NCBI GenBank assembly: GCA_900540685.1
Contig: UQGS01000004.1
Location: forward strand, 7,724-71,723
Length of the DNA stretch: 64,000 nucleotides
Source of the DNA: an uncultured Catenibacterium sp.
GTDB lineage: Bacteria; Bacillota_I; Bacilli_A; Erysipelotrichales; Coprobacillaceae
Direction of reading: 5' to 3'
Made by a program: the position numbers and the translations under genes
In this document: piece after piece, positions 16,798 to 26,580 of the stretch
Layout: each line of letters opens with the position of its first letter
How positions within the stretch are numbered: the stretch's first letter is position 1
Notes under the pieces: model-generated
What the model was told of the DNA's origin: nothing
Seen by the model: the letters and a program-made list of their open reading frames with translations, nothing else
Database searches by the model: none

Positions 16798-18159
16798 ATG
16801 GATACAAGAGAACTCCCTCATGACTTAGAGGCAGAACGTGCATTGTTAGGGGCAATGTTGATTGATAAGAACGCATGTAATGATGTCATCAACATGGCAA
16901 CACCTCAGGATTTCTATCTTGATGCGCATCGACTGATCTTTACAGGCATGAAGTTCCTTCATGACAGTAATAAACCAATTGATGCCACTACAGTGACTGA
17001 TTATTTAATCAATCAGAAGATATTAGAAAAAGTAGGCGGTGTGGATTACTTATTGGTACTTGCGAATTCTGTACCAACAGTGGCTCATACACCACATTAT
17101 CTTCAAATCTTAAATGAGAAGTCATTACTTAGAAGACTGATTAAAGAAGCTACAACCATCGTACAGGATGCTTATGGTGAAATTACTGATATTAATGACT
17201 TTATTGATACAGTAGAAAAAGATGTCTTAGAAGTCACAAGAGATAGAAATGCCGGTGAATTCAAGACAATTGAAAGTGTTGTACAGAATGTCACAGCCAG
17301 AATGAATCTCCTTCAGAAAAATGGTGGAGTTGTTTCTGGTGTTAAGACAGGCTATAAAGAATTGGATAAATTAACATCAGGTTTCCAGCCAGGTGATTTA
17401 GTTATTCTTGCAGCCAGACCTTCTGTAGGTAAAACAGCTTTTGCCTTGAATATTGGTTTTAACTCATCACTGAATAGTGAAGAAGCTGTCGCAATATTCT
17501 CACTAGAAATGCCTGCTGAACAGCTTGTAACCAGATTAATATGCTGTGCAGGATCTATTGATAACGATAAATTAAAAACAGGCGCAATCTTGAAAGAGAA
17601 TGCGAATAAATATTATGCAGCAGCAGATCGTGTCACACGTTGTAATTTATATATTGATGATACACCAGCTGTTAAGATTGGTGAAATTGCGGCTAAATGT
17701 AGAAGACTCCAAAGAGAACAGGGCTTAAAGATGGTTATTATCGATTACCTTCAGCTGATTTCTGGTCCATCTTCCTCAAGAGAATCAAGACAGCAGGAAG
17801 TATCTGATATCTCTAGACAGCTTAAGGCGTTAGCCAGAGAATTAAAGTGTCCCGTTATTGCCTTATCACAGCTTTCTCGTCAGGTAGAACAGCGTAAAGG
17901 GAAACCGATGTTGTCCGACTTAAGAGAATCTGGGGCAATCGAACAGGATGCCGATATCGTAGCCTTCCTACATCGTGAAGACTATCAGAATAAAGAAAAA
18001 GAAGCAGAAACAAATGGCTTAACAGAAATTGTTGTCGCTAAGCACAGAAATGGTGCAACAGCTGATATCAGCCTTGTATTTGAAAAACAATACTCACGTT
18101 TCTCAGATTACTATACAGGTCCAGAAAACCAGAATAGTGGTGAAGGACTTAGAATTTAA
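16798..18159 (+). CDS. dnaB: Replicative DNA helicase
   Basis: Hexameric helicase that unwinds DNA at the replication fork (named dnaC in Bacillus). The N-terminal domain starts LPHDLEAERALLGAML. The RecA-like domain has Walker A ARPSVGKTAFA near residue 208, Walker B MVIIDYLQLI, SQLSRQVEQR and DLRESGAIEQDADIV. The 453 residues are normal and there is no intein. It is the last gene of the yybS-gdpP-rplI-dnaB run. Confidence 0.97.
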   Translation: MDTRELPHDLEAERALLGAMLIDKNACNDVINMATPQDFYLDAHRLIFTGMKFLHDSNKPIDATTVTDYLINQKILEKVGGVDYLLVLANSVPTVAHTPHYLQILNEKSLLRRLIKEATTIVQDAYGEITDINDFIDTVEKDVLEVTRDRNAGEFKTIESVVQNVTARMNLLQKNGGVVSGVKTGYKELDKLTSGFQPGDLVILAARPSVGKTAFALNIGFNSSLNSEEAVAIFSLEMPAEQLVTRLICCAGSIDNDKLKTGAILKENANKYYAAADRVTRCNLYIDDTPAVKIGEIAAKCRRLQREQGLKMVIIDYLQLISGPSSSRESRQQEVSDISRQLKALARELKCPVIALSQLSRQVEQRKGKPMLSDLRESGAIEQDADIVAFLHREDYQNKEKEAETNGLTEIVVAKHRNGATADISLVFEKQYSRFSDYYTGPENQNSGEGLRI

Positions 18160-18190
18160 AAGCAGTAGCGCGTGCGCTACTGCTTATTTT
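18160..18190. terminator. Bidirectional terminator between dnaB and tdk
   Basis: AAGCAGTAGCGC (18160-18171) pairs perfectly with GCGCTACTGCTT (18174-18185) around a short loop, with T-rich flanks. The tdk stop codon lies in the distal arm. Confidence 0.85.
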
Positions 18191-18810
18191 CTTGGTCTGA
18201 ATTGTATTTTTTTCTGATTCTCAAATTTAATAGGTTTTTCTACTATTTCATGACAATGACGACAACGTGGTTCATAAGCTTCCTTCGCACCTACTAAGAC
18301 AATAGGATCATTAAAAGAAGCAGGTTTACCATTAATAATACGCTGTGTTCTAGTTGCAGGTGCACCACATTTTGCACATACGGCAGTTAACTTAGTTACG
18401 AATTCAGCACGTGTTAATAAATCAGGTAAGACACCAAATGGTTCACCACGGAAATCCTTATCTAAACCAGCTACCATCACACGTAGACCACTGTCTGCAA
18501 GATACTCACAAATATCTACCACATCTTCATCAAAGAACTGTACTTCATCAATAGCCACAACATCTGTATCATAATTCACATGATCAAGTATTTCCTTTGC
18601 TTCACTGATCACAATACAAGGTACTTTACTTCCTGCATGTGAGGCAATTTCAGTTGTAGAATAACGATCATCAATCTTTGGCTTAAATACAAGAATATTC
18701 TTTCTTGCATAAGACAATACATTAATACGACGGATTAATTCTTCAGTCTTACCTGCAAACATACATCCACAGATGACTTCTATCCATCCTTCACGATATT
18801 GATTATACAT
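18184..18810 (-). CDS. tdk: Thymidine kinase (type II)
   Basis: Salvage enzyme that phosphorylates thymidine with ATP. Visible are the P-loop CGCMFAGKTEELIRR near residue 14, the DEVQFF Walker B near residue 92, and the zinc-binding cysteine pairs CAKCG and CRHCH in the C-terminal half. The 208 residues are typical. The start is preceded by TAGGAGG. It is transcribed toward dnaB and ends within the shared terminator. Confidence 0.96.
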   Translation of the reverse strand: MYNQYREGWIEVICGCMFAGKTEELIRRINVLSYARKNILVFKPKIDDRYSTTEIASHAGSKVPCIVISEAKEILDHVNYDTDVVAIDEVQFFDEDVVDICEYLADSGLRVMVAGLDKDFRGEPFGVLPDLLTRAEFVTKLTAVCAKCGAPATRTQRIINGKPASFNDPIVLVGAKEAYEPRCRHCHEIVEKPIKFENQKKIQFRPRK

Positions 18811-18911
18811 TAATAAAACCTCCTAAAAGTTCACATAGATTTCATATACTTACTGTATTATACAGTTGTAGAAAAGAAAAGCCATAAAAAATTTCCCCTC
18901 AATCCCATTAG

Positions 18912-18941
18912 AAAAGAGTCGGTCATCATACCGACTCTTTT
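18912..18941. terminator. Terminator after the HAD hydrolase gene
   Basis: AAAAGAGTCGG and CCGACTCTTTT form an 11-base stem with an eight-base loop. The structure is symmetric and lies just past the stop of the minus-strand gene at 18944. Confidence 0.85.
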
Positions 18942-18943
18942 CT

Positions 18944-19588
18944 TTAGTTTAATTCATCAATTACCTGATTAAGAGAATCTAATATTTTATATGTCTTACT
19001 TGCATATTCTTCTGTAGGATATTTCATATCAGGAATGCAGATGACTTTAATACCAGCTGAAGAAGCGGCCTGAATACCTGCTTCACTATCTTCTAATACA
19101 TATGCTTCATCAGTCTTCACACCAAGCTTTTCACAAGACTTTAAGAATACTTCTGGGTGTGGTTTACCATGAGTCACTTCATCACCACAGATAGAATCAT
19201 CAAAATATTGTGTAATATGAGCCTGTGCAAGAATAGTATCTACACGATCACGATTAGAAGAAGTAGCCACAATAGTCTTATAACCATTCTCTTTTAAATA
19301 ATTAAGAAGTACTAATAAACCTTTCTTAGTAGGAACTCCTTCAGTTTCAAAACGTTTCGCCATTAAAGCATGTACATCCTTAATCACACTTTCAATAGGA
19401 AAATCCTGACCATAAGTACTATAGAATCTTTCATAAATACCCTTAAGTGGTTTACCTAATAATGTCTTATAGAATTCTTCAGACATTGTGAGATTCATTG
19501 GTTTCATAATTTCCTGATAACATTCAAAAGTCACTCTTTCAGAATCAATCATCAAACCATCCATATCAAAAATAACTGCCTTTATCAT
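18944..19588 (-). CDS. HAD-superfamily hydrolase (beta-phosphoglucomutase-like)
   Basis: Cytosolic phosphatase or phosphomutase of HAD subfamily IA. Motif I is FDMDGLMIDSE near residue 7 with the nucleophile Asp, motif II is the TSS in VATSSNRD, a lysine lies in GKPHPEVF, and the final acidic motif is LEDSEAGIQAA. The helical cap lies between motifs I and II. I start at the ATG ending at 19588 because GGAGG precedes it; the open frame reaches 19645. Likely substrates are small sugar phosphates, which cannot be told apart here. Confidence 0.85.
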   Translation of the reverse strand: MIKAVIFDMDGLMIDSERVTFECYQEIMKPMNLTMSEEFYKTLLGKPLKGIYERFYSTYGQDFPIESVIKDVHALMAKRFETEGVPTKKGLLVLLNYLKENGYKTIVATSSNRDRVDTILAQAHITQYFDDSICGDEVTHGKPHPEVFLKSCEKLGVKTDEAYVLEDSEAGIQAASSAGIKVICIPDMKYPTEEYASKTYKILDSLNQVIDELN

Positions 19589-19746
19589 ATTTCCAAACCT
19601 CCAATTCATATATTCAAGTATATAAGAAATAGAAAGCGTCTTCAATTAATTGCGAAAAATAATTGAATATATTATAATGGGTACGATTTGGAAGAATTAA
19701 CCAATTTATTTGATGAAATCAACATTATTAAAAGAAAGGATAGAAG

Positions 19747-20823
19747 ATGAATACACTATTAGAAAGACTACAGACAGTAGAAAAAAGATATGAAGAATTA
19801 ACACAGATCCTTATGGATCCATCTATCGCGAATGATATTCAGAAGATGACACAGGCTTCTAAGGAACAGGCTTCTTTAGAAAAGGCTTATAACCTATATA
19901 CAGAATACAAGGCTTTATTAGATGGTATCGAAGAAGCCAAAGAATTATTAAATGAAAATGATCCTGAAATCAAAGAAATGGCTAAGATGGAATTAGAAGA
20001 ATTAGAAAAGAAACAGCCAATCATGGAACATGATATTCAGATTGAATTAATTCCTAAGGATCCAAATGATGAAAAGAACGTAGTAATGGAAATCCGTGGT
20101 GCAGCCGGAGGGGATGAAGGTAACATCTTCGCAGGTGACTTATTTAGAATGTATTCTAAGTATGCTGAATCACAGGGATGGAAGATTGAAATTGAAGAAG
20201 CTCAACCTTCTGAAGCAGGAGGATATTCACTTGTATCATTTATTATCAAGGGTACTGGTGTATATTCTAAGATGAAGTTTGAATCTGGTTCACATCGTGT
20301 ACAGCGTGTGCCTAAGACTGAAACACAGGGACGTGTTCATACATCAACTGCCACAGTATTAGTTATGCCAGAAGCTGAAGAAGTAGATATCGATATTGAT
20401 CCAAAGGATTTAAGAGTTGATACTTACCGTTCATCTGGTGCTGGAGGACAGCATATCAATAAGACTGACTCTGCTGTACGTATTACACATATTCCAACAG
20501 GAATTGTGGCTACAAGCCAGGATGGTCGTTCACAGCATGATAACCGTGCTAAGGCTATGCAGTCATTACGTACAAGACTTTATGAAGCTAAATTAAGAGA
20601 AGAAGAAGAAAAACTAGGAAACGAACGTCGTAATAAGATTGGTTCAGGTGATCGTGCTGAAAAGATCAGAACATACAACTATCCTCAGAACCGTGTCACT
20701 GACCACCGTATCGGTTTAACTATTCAGCAGCTAGATCGTATTATGGAAGGTAAATTAGAACCAATCATTGATGCATTAATCAATGAAGATCAGAGATTAA
20801 AACTTCTAGGAGAAGAAGAATAA
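19747..20823 (+). CDS. prfA: Peptide chain release factor 1
   Basis: Class I release factor that reads UAA and UAG and triggers peptide release. The GGQ motif is seen in SSGAGGQHINKTDSAVRI near residue 230. The 358 residues match RF1. An AAAGGA site precedes the start. Its stop TAA is followed at once by the GTG of prmC, which methylates the GGQ glutamine; the coupling joins substrate and modifying enzyme, as in many Firmicutes. Confidence 0.97.
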   Translation: MNTLLERLQTVEKRYEELTQILMDPSIANDIQKMTQASKEQASLEKAYNLYTEYKALLDGIEEAKELLNENDPEIKEMAKMELEELEKKQPIMEHDIQIELIPKDPNDEKNVVMEIRGAAGGDEGNIFAGDLFRMYSKYAESQGWKIEIEEAQPSEAGGYSLVSFIIKGTGVYSKMKFESGSHRVQRVPKTETQGRVHTSTATVLVMPEAEEVDIDIDPKDLRVDTYRSSGAGGQHINKTDSAVRITHIPTGIVATSQDGRSQHDNRAKAMQSLRTRLYEAKLREEEEKLGNERRNKIGSGDRAEKIRTYNYPQNRVTDHRIGLTIQQLDRIMEGKLEPIIDALINEDQRLKLLGEEE

Positions 20824-21657
20824 GTGCTATTAGGTGAATTACTTAAACATGCACATGATTTAATTGATGATCCACATACAAATATCCCTGAAAGACTCTA
20901 TGAAGATCTCACAGGAGATGCTTATTATCAACTATTGTTGAAGAGGGAAGAGCCTGTTGAAGAGGCTCTTCTTATGCAATATAAGGATTATTTAGATAGA
21001 TACTTAAAGGGTGAACCTTATCAGTATATTATTGGAAAAGAATATTTTTATGGTAGAGAGTTTGATGTTAACCCAAGTGTTCTCATTCCTCGCTATGAAA
21101 CAGAAGAACTTGTAGAAAAGGTTTTGTCTTATATCAAATCAGGAATGGTTGTGGCAGATATAGGAACAGGTTCAGGTGCGATTGCAGTCACATTGGCCTG
21201 TGAATCAAAGGCAAATATCTATGCAGTAGATATCTCTAAAGGAGCCATAGACACAGCCTCTCACAATGCGAAGAAGCATGAAGCGTCTGTCACATTCTTA
21301 GAAGGAGACTTATTACAGCCTCTTATTGATAGAAATATTCATGTAGATATTCTTGTCTCTAATCCTCCTTATATTGATTATGATGAAGTATTGGATCCAA
21401 GAGTGATGGATCATGAACCACATCTAGCTTTATTTGCGGATGATCATGGCTATGCATGTTATGAAAAGATATTTAAAGAAGCTTCTTCTGTATTAAAGGA
21501 GAAGGCGATTCTCGCATTTGAAATTGGATATAATCAAGGAGAAAGAATGAAACAGCTCGTTCCTCTCTATTTCCCTGATGATACATTTGAAGTCATCAAG
21601 GATATCAATGGAAAGGATAGAATGTTGTTCATCTATCATAACTATGAAAATATTTGA
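20824..21657 (+). CDS. prmC: Peptide chain release factor N5-glutamine methyltransferase
   Basis: SAM-dependent enzyme that methylates the glutamine of the release-factor GGQ motif. It starts with GTG directly after the prfA stop, with AGGAGAAGAAGA as ribosome site inside prfA. The SAM-binding loop is VVADIGTGSGAIAVTL near residue 113, and the catalytic NPPY motif is in VSNPPYIDYDE near residue 180. The 277 residues are normal. The 3' end overlaps the acetyltransferase gene by 14 bases. Confidence 0.95.
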   Translation: MLLGELLKHAHDLIDDPHTNIPERLYEDLTGDAYYQLLLKREEPVEEALLMQYKDYLDRYLKGEPYQYIIGKEYFYGREFDVNPSVLIPRYETEELVEKVLSYIKSGMVVADIGTGSGAIAVTLACESKANIYAVDISKGAIDTASHNAKKHEASVTFLEGDLLQPLIDRNIHVDILVSNPPYIDYDEVLDPRVMDHEPHLALFADDHGYACYEKIFKEASSVLKEKAILAFEIGYNQGERMKQLVPLYFPDDTFEVIKDINGKDRMLFIYHNYENI

Positions 21658-22171
21658 AACAGACCGTCTCACAATTAGAACACTTGATGAAGAGGATATT
21701 GATCGTCTTGTAGAATATCGCAGTAAGAAGACTGTTTCTAAGTATCAATCTTGGAACAGATATACAAGAAGAGATGCAGTGAAACTCATTAAGAAATGTA
21801 AAGAGACTGTAATGGATCATAAAAAAGGGTCTATGCAGTTTGGTATTACAATCAAAGGAAGCCAGCATCTTATTGGTGATTTACATATAGAAATCATGGC
21901 ACCTCATACATTCTCTATTGGTTATACCTTGGACGATGTTTTCTGGAATAATGGTTTTGGAACTGAAGCCGTACTTGGACTCTTAAGCTATATGCATGAA
22001 GAACATGGTTTCTTCAAGTGTATTGCCTATATCTATAAACAGAATGAAAAATCTAGACATCTCTTAAAGAAGATTGGTTTTAAGAAGTTTGATGAATCTT
22101 TCTTCTATGGGGATGAAGGCTATATTTTTGACCTCAGTAACTTACAAAACATATATTTTGTGCTACAATAA
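21644..22171 (+). CDS. GNAT-family N-acetyltransferase (RimJ/RimL type)
   Basis: Acetyl-CoA-dependent acetyltransferase of unknown target. The start at 21644 (MKIFETDRLTIRTLDEED) is the normal RimJ/RimL opening and overlaps prmC by 14 bases; an upstream start would add 22 residues read within prmC. The fold is seen in GDLHIEI, the substrate and CoA region FWNNGFGTEAVLGLLSYM, and YKQNEKSRHLLKKIGFKK at the end. The neighbours suggest a possible role in translation, but antibiotic or small-molecule acetylation cannot be excluded. Confidence 0.82.
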   Translation: MKIFETDRLTIRTLDEEDIDRLVEYRSKKTVSKYQSWNRYTRRDAVKLIKKCKETVMDHKKGSMQFGITIKGSQHLIGDLHIEIMAPHTFSIGYTLDDVFWNNGFGTEAVLGLLSYMHEEHGFFKCIAYIYKQNEKSRHLLKKIGFKKFDESFFYGDEGYIFDLSNLQNIYFVLQ

Positions 22172-22189
22172 CAGATACGAGGTGGAACT

Positions 22190-22762
22190 ATGATTAAAGA
22201 ATATATTAAGAAGTATAGTAAAGCATCTATCATCACATCAGTGATTATGATTGTTGCTTCAGTATTATTGATTGTTTTCCCAAAGACAATGTTGGATATT
22301 GTGGTTTATGTGATTTCAGGCGCATTATTTGTGGATGGTCTCATTCATCTTGTGACTTACTTTGCGTTAACTCATGAATTGCGCACTTTCTCTAATGATT
22401 TATTAGAAGGTATTCTTGCATTACTTGCAGGTTTATTTGTCGCATTCAATGCAGATGCATTCATTAGTGCACTTACAATGATCATTGGCTTATGGATTGT
22501 TATTAAAGGGTTATTAAACTTACAGCTCTCATTCCAGTTACAGCAGATTATTGAATTTAACTGGTTCTGGATCTTCTTATGTGCTTTATTGAGTGTTGTA
22601 TTAGGCGTATTTATTATTGTACATCCTATTGATATGGCTATTGGTTTAACTATGGCTGAAGGTATTGTGTTATTAGTCACTGAAGTATTGAGTCTTATTC
22701 AGACAATCTACGTTTTGCATAAACTCAATCATTCTAAAATGTCTAGATCATATATTAATTAA
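22190..22762 (+). CDS. DUF308 (HdeD-like) membrane protein
   Basis: Small integral membrane protein of 190 residues with six predicted hydrophobic helices in three pairs, the repeat typical of HdeD/DUF308. HdeD is linked to acid stress in enterobacteria, but no function is set for Firmicutes members. The start follows GAGGTGG. A terminator begins at its stop codon, separating it from tilS. Confidence 0.78.
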   Translation: MIKEYIKKYSKASIITSVIMIVASVLLIVFPKTMLDIVVYVISGALFVDGLIHLVTYFALTHELRTFSNDLLEGILALLAGLFVAFNADAFISALTMIIGLWIVIKGLLNLQLSFQLQQIIEFNWFWIFLCALLSVVLGVFIIVHPIDMAIGLTMAEGIVLLVTEVLSLIQTIYVLHKLNHSKMSRSYIN

Positions 22763-22786
22763 AAAGTACCATCAAGGTACTTTTTT
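22761..22786 (+). terminator. Intrinsic terminator before tilS
   Basis: AAAAAGTACC and GGTACTTTTTT form a stem with loop ATCAA. Its T tract ends 16 bases before the tilS start codon. Confidence 0.88.
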
Positions 22787-22801
22787 CATAGAGGAGAAAC
22801 T

Positions 22802-24019
22802 ATGCTGAATAAGTTATTGTTGGAAAAAAATAAGAAATATCTCCTAGGTGTATCAGGTGGTCCTGATTCTATGGCACTCCTAGATATGATGCATGAGTAC
22901 TCTATTTGTGTTGCTCATGTAAACTATAATCTTAGAGATGATACAGAAGAAGACTATAAAGTAGTTCATGATTACTGCAAAGCACATGCTATTCCTTTTT
23001 ACTATAAGGAATTCACGCCGGATGATTATGTACAAGGAAACTTCCAATCTGTCGCAAGAGATATGCGTTATGCATTTTATCAAGAAGTATATAAGAAAGA
23101 GAAGTGTGATGCATTATGCTTAGGTCATCAGAAGGATGATGTCATTGAAACAATCTATATGCACTTAGAAAGAGACTCACATCCTGACTATCTAGGTATA
23201 CAGGACATCTCTGAACGTTTAGGTATGACTATTATTCGTCCATTACTTCATGTGACTAAGCAGGATTTACGTGATTACTGCAATGATCATCACATCTCTT
23301 TTCATGATGACTATACTAATTTCCAGACAGAATTCACAAGAGACCGCATCCGTAATACGATCTTGAATCAGTATACAGATTCACAAAAAGAAGAACTCTT
23401 AAAACAAGCAGAAGAATACAATAAGAATCAGATACTAAAAAAAGAAGAAGTAAAGAAATATCTTACTGAACCACTTGATTATACATTAGTGCCAGAAGAC
23501 CTTCTTCCTGATGTTCTTTATGCTTTATTAAAGAAACATATAGAAGTATCCAAGATTTCTCATCATCTCATTGATGAAATCATCCACCAGATTCAATCCT
23601 CTAAACCCAATATTCAAATGCCTATTGGTGTTAATGAGGAGTTCATAAAAGAATATAATAATGTATACGTTCGTAAATCTATAAAACAATTAGATTATAC
23701 GTATAGAATAGTGAATAGACAGGACTTCGATTGTCCTTATTTCAAGATTCGAACACAAGGAGAAATGAATGATGGTATCCCTGTAAAGGATGAAGATTTT
23801 CCACTGACTATTCGTAATATGAGACCGGGCGATCGTATGGAAACAGCAGGAGGCACTAAAAAGGTCTCTAGACTCTTTATTAATGCGAAAATTCCCTCAC
23901 CATTACGACGTTATTGGCCCATCGTATTAGATTGCCGTGGAAATATTCTTTTGGTCCCGGGAATTGCGAAAAACAAGGAGTATTTGTCTATCAATCCAGA
24001 TTTGTTTGTGATAAAATAA
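22802..24019 (+). CDS. tilS: tRNA(Ile)-lysidine synthetase
   Basis: Converts the wobble cytidine of the CAU-anticodon tRNA-Ile to lysidine with ATP and lysine. The N-terminal PP-loop is LLGVSGGPDSMALLDMM. HVNYNLRDD and the LGHQKDDVIET region are conserved. The C-terminal TilS domain contains IRNMRPGDRM and KVSRLFINAKIP. The 405 residues are normal. The start has GAGGAG. It opens the conserved tilS-hpt-ftsH-hslO block. Confidence 0.95.
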   Translation: MLNKLLLEKNKKYLLGVSGGPDSMALLDMMHEYSICVAHVNYNLRDDTEEDYKVVHDYCKAHAIPFYYKEFTPDDYVQGNFQSVARDMRYAFYQEVYKKEKCDALCLGHQKDDVIETIYMHLERDSHPDYLGIQDISERLGMTIIRPLLHVTKQDLRDYCNDHHISFHDDYTNFQTEFTRDRIRNTILNQYTDSQKEELLKQAEEYNKNQILKKEEVKKYLTEPLDYTLVPEDLLPDVLYALLKKHIEVSKISHHLIDEIIHQIQSSKPNIQMPIGVNEEFIKEYNNVYVRKSIKQLDYTYRIVNRQDFDCPYFKIRTQGEMNDGIPVKDEDFPLTIRNMRPGDRMETAGGTKKVSRLFINAKIPSPLRRYWPIVLDCRGNILLVPGIAKNKEYLSINPDLFVIK

Positions 24020-24047
24020 CAACGACTATACTAGGAGGTACGGTTCG

Positions 24048-24578
24048 ATGCATAAGGACATGAAAGAAATATTATTTACACAGGAACAGATTTCTGAACG
24101 CTGTAAAGAATTAGGCGCACAGATCTCAAAAGATTATGAAGGTAAGAAGTTACTTCTTATTGGTTTATTAAAGGGATCTATTCCATTCCTAGCAGAACTT
24201 TCTAAATATATTGATGGCGATGTATATTTTGATTATATGTCAGTCAGCAGTTATAAAGGAACTGAATCTGGAACTATTCATATTAAGAAAGACGTTGATA
24301 TCGACGTCAAAGGTATGGATGTACTTATCGTAGAAGACATCCTTGATACAGGTAAAACATTAGATACTGTTACACATATGTTGAAAGATCGTGGTACAGC
24401 ATCTTGCGAAATCGTTACTATGCTTGATAAACAGGAAGCAAGAAAGTATCCTGTACAGGCTAAATATGTTGGTTTCCCTGTACCAGAATTATTCGTGGTT
24501 GGTTATGGTCTTGATTTTGATCAGAGATTTAGAAACCTACCATATATTGGTGTCTTAAAAGAAGAATGTTACCAGTAA
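24048..24578 (+). CDS. hpt: Hypoxanthine phosphoribosyltransferase
   Basis: Purine salvage enzyme that makes IMP or GMP from the base and PRPP. The PRPP motif is VLIVEDILDTGKTLDTV near residue 100. The 176 residues and the C-terminal FVVGYGLDFDQRFRNLPYIGVL are typical. A strong AGGAGG precedes the ATG. It lies between tilS and ftsH, its usual place. Confidence 0.96.
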   Translation: MHKDMKEILFTQEQISERCKELGAQISKDYEGKKLLLIGLLKGSIPFLAELSKYIDGDVYFDYMSVSSYKGTESGTIHIKKDVDIDVKGMDVLIVEDILDTGKTLDTVTHMLKDRGTASCEIVTMLDKQEARKYPVQAKYVGFPVPELFVVGYGLDFDQRFRNLPYIGVLKEECYQ

Positions 24579-24585
24579 GGAGTTT

Positions 24586-26544
24586 ATGATGAAGAAGAAT
24601 AACAAAACATTATTTAAAGCTATTCTTCCTTGGGTCATCGTATTATTATTGTTGAGTTCATTATTCCCATTCTTATTGAATAATGGCGGTAGTAAAGAAT
24701 TGACTTATTCACAATTCATGACAGTAGTAAAAGATAAAAAAATAACTAATGTGACTATTACACCTAATAGTTTTGTAACCAAGGTAGAAGGTAGCTACAA
24801 GAAGAACTCTAAGGGCGATAAAGTGAACTTTACAACTATCGTTCCTAAGACAGACAAAGAATTAGATTCATTAACACAGATTCTTGAAGACAAGAATGTC
24901 AAGATTAAGGTCACTGATTCAAATAGTGATAATATGATCTGGAATATACTAGGTTCTATCCTACCATATGTTATATTGTTTGGTGGTATGTTCTGGGTAT
25001 TCAAGAACTTTGGTGGCGCTGCAGGAGGCAACAATAAAGCCTTTGAATTTGGAAATTCTCGCGCTAAGCTAGAAAGAAATTCTAAGACTCGTTTTACAGA
25101 TGTTGCAGGTGCAGATGAAGAAAAAGAAGAATTAACAGAACTTGTTGCATTCTTAAAGAACCCTAAGAAGTTTACTGAAATGGGTGCTAAAATTCCTAGA
25201 GGTGTATTATTAGTAGGTCCTCCAGGTACCGGTAAAACATTATTAGCACGTGCTGTTGCAGGTGAAGCGAATGTTCCATTCTATTCTATTTCTGGTTCAG
25301 AATTCGTAGAAATGTTCGTTGGTGTTGGTGCTGGCCGTGTTAGAGATATGTTTAAGAAGGCAAAAGAAAATGCGCCTTGTATCATCTTTATTGATGAAAT
25401 TGATGCCGTAGGTCGTCAGAGAGGTACTGGTGTTGGTGGTGGACACGATGAACGTGAACAGACATTAAACCAGTTACTTGTTGAAATGGATGGTTTTGAA
25501 GGTAACGAAGGTGTTATTATCCTTGCGGCCACTAACCGTGCTGACGTACTTGACCCTGCATTATTACGTCCAGGACGTTTTGATAGACAGATCAGAGTAT
25601 CTAACCCTGATAAGCGTGCAAGAGCTCAGATCTTAAAGGTACATGCAAGAAATAAACATTTTGCGCCAGATGTTGATTTTGATAACATCGCTCAGCGTAC
25701 TCCTGGATTCTCAGGTGCAGAACTTGCGAACGTATTAAATGAAGCTGCATTACTTGCAGTAAGAAGTGGTCATCAGATGATCACATTAAGTGATGTGGAT
25801 GAAGCGATTGATAGAGTTATTGGCGGTCCAGCTAAGAAGTCTAGAAAATATACTGAACATGAAAGAAAGCTTGTAGCTTATCATGAAACTGGACATGCCA
25901 TCATTGGTTTGACATTAGAAGATGCCAACCAGGTACAAAAGGTTACAATTGTACCACGTGGTGATGCAGGTGGATACAACTTGATGACTCCTAGAGAAGA
26001 AACATACTTCTCAACTAAGAAACAGTTACTCGCAACTATTACAGGTTATATGGGTGGTCGTACTGCTGAAGAAATCTTCTTCGGTGATGTATCATCAGGT
26101 GCGCATAACGATATTGAACAAGCAACACGTATTGCGCGTATGATGGTTACAGAACTTGGTATGAGTGAACTTGGCCCAATCAAGTATGACAGTGGTGATA
26201 ATGCAGTATTCTTAGGTCGTGACTATTCACAGTTAAGTAATACACATTCTGGTCAGATCGCATTTGAAATTGACCAGCAGGTACGTAAGATCATCGAAAC
26301 AGCGCATTCTCAGGCAACTGAAATCATCAACAATAATAAAGATAAAATGGATATTATTGCGAATGCATTGCTTGAACATGAAACATTGAATCATGAACAG
26401 ATTCAGTCTTTATATAACACTGGTAAGATGCCAGAAACATATGATGGAACAGAAGAACATGTTGACTCTAACGATGACAACAATAACACTCCTGAACCAC
26501 CTAAGGCTGATCCAGAAGATGATTTACTAGATGAAATGAAATAA
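24586..26544 (+). CDS. ftsH: ATP-dependent zinc metalloprotease FtsH
   Basis: Membrane-anchored AAA+ protease that degrades misfolded membrane and short-lived regulatory proteins. Two membrane segments (residues 10-30 and 115-140) flank an outer domain. The AAA domain shows Walker A GPPGTGKT near residue 209, Walker B IIFIDEIDAVG, and the second region of homology ATNRADVLDPALLRPGRFDR. The zinc site is HETGHA near residue 430. The acidic C-terminus is short. Two ATGs (24586 and 24589) follow AAGGAG; the second has the better spacing. Confidence 0.97.
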   Translation: MMKKNNKTLFKAILPWVIVLLLLSSLFPFLLNNGGSKELTYSQFMTVVKDKKITNVTITPNSFVTKVEGSYKKNSKGDKVNFTTIVPKTDKELDSLTQILEDKNVKIKVTDSNSDNMIWNILGSILPYVILFGGMFWVFKNFGGAAGGNNKAFEFGNSRAKLERNSKTRFTDVAGADEEKEELTELVAFLKNPKKFTEMGAKIPRGVLLVGPPGTGKTLLARAVAGEANVPFYSISGSEFVEMFVGVGAGRVRDMFKKAKENAPCIIFIDEIDAVGRQRGTGVGGGHDEREQTLNQLLVEMDGFEGNEGVIILAATNRADVLDPALLRPGRFDRQIRVSNPDKRARAQILKVHARNKHFAPDVDFDNIAQRTPGFSGAELANVLNEAALLAVRSGHQMITLSDVDEAIDRVIGGPAKKSRKYTEHERKLVAYHETGHAIIGLTLEDANQVQKVTIVPRGDAGGYNLMTPREETYFSTKKQLLATITGYMGGRTAEEIFFGDVSSGAHNDIEQATRIARMMVTELGMSELGPIKYDSGDNAVFLGRDYSQLSNTHSGQIAFEIDQQVRKIIETAHSQATEIINNNKDKMDIIANALLEHETLNHEQIQSLYNTGKMPETYDGTEEHVDSNDDNNNTPEPPKADPEDDLLDEMK

Positions 26545-26563
26545 GCGCTTTGCGCTTATTTTC
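26540..26563 (+). terminator. Hairpin after ftsH, possible weak terminator
   Basis: AATAAGCGC and GCGCTTATT pair over a three-base loop and are followed by TTTC. The short T tail and the ribosome site a few bases later suggest partial readthrough into the small gene and hslO. Confidence 0.6.
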
Positions 26564-26580
26564 ATTTAGGAGGTAATAAA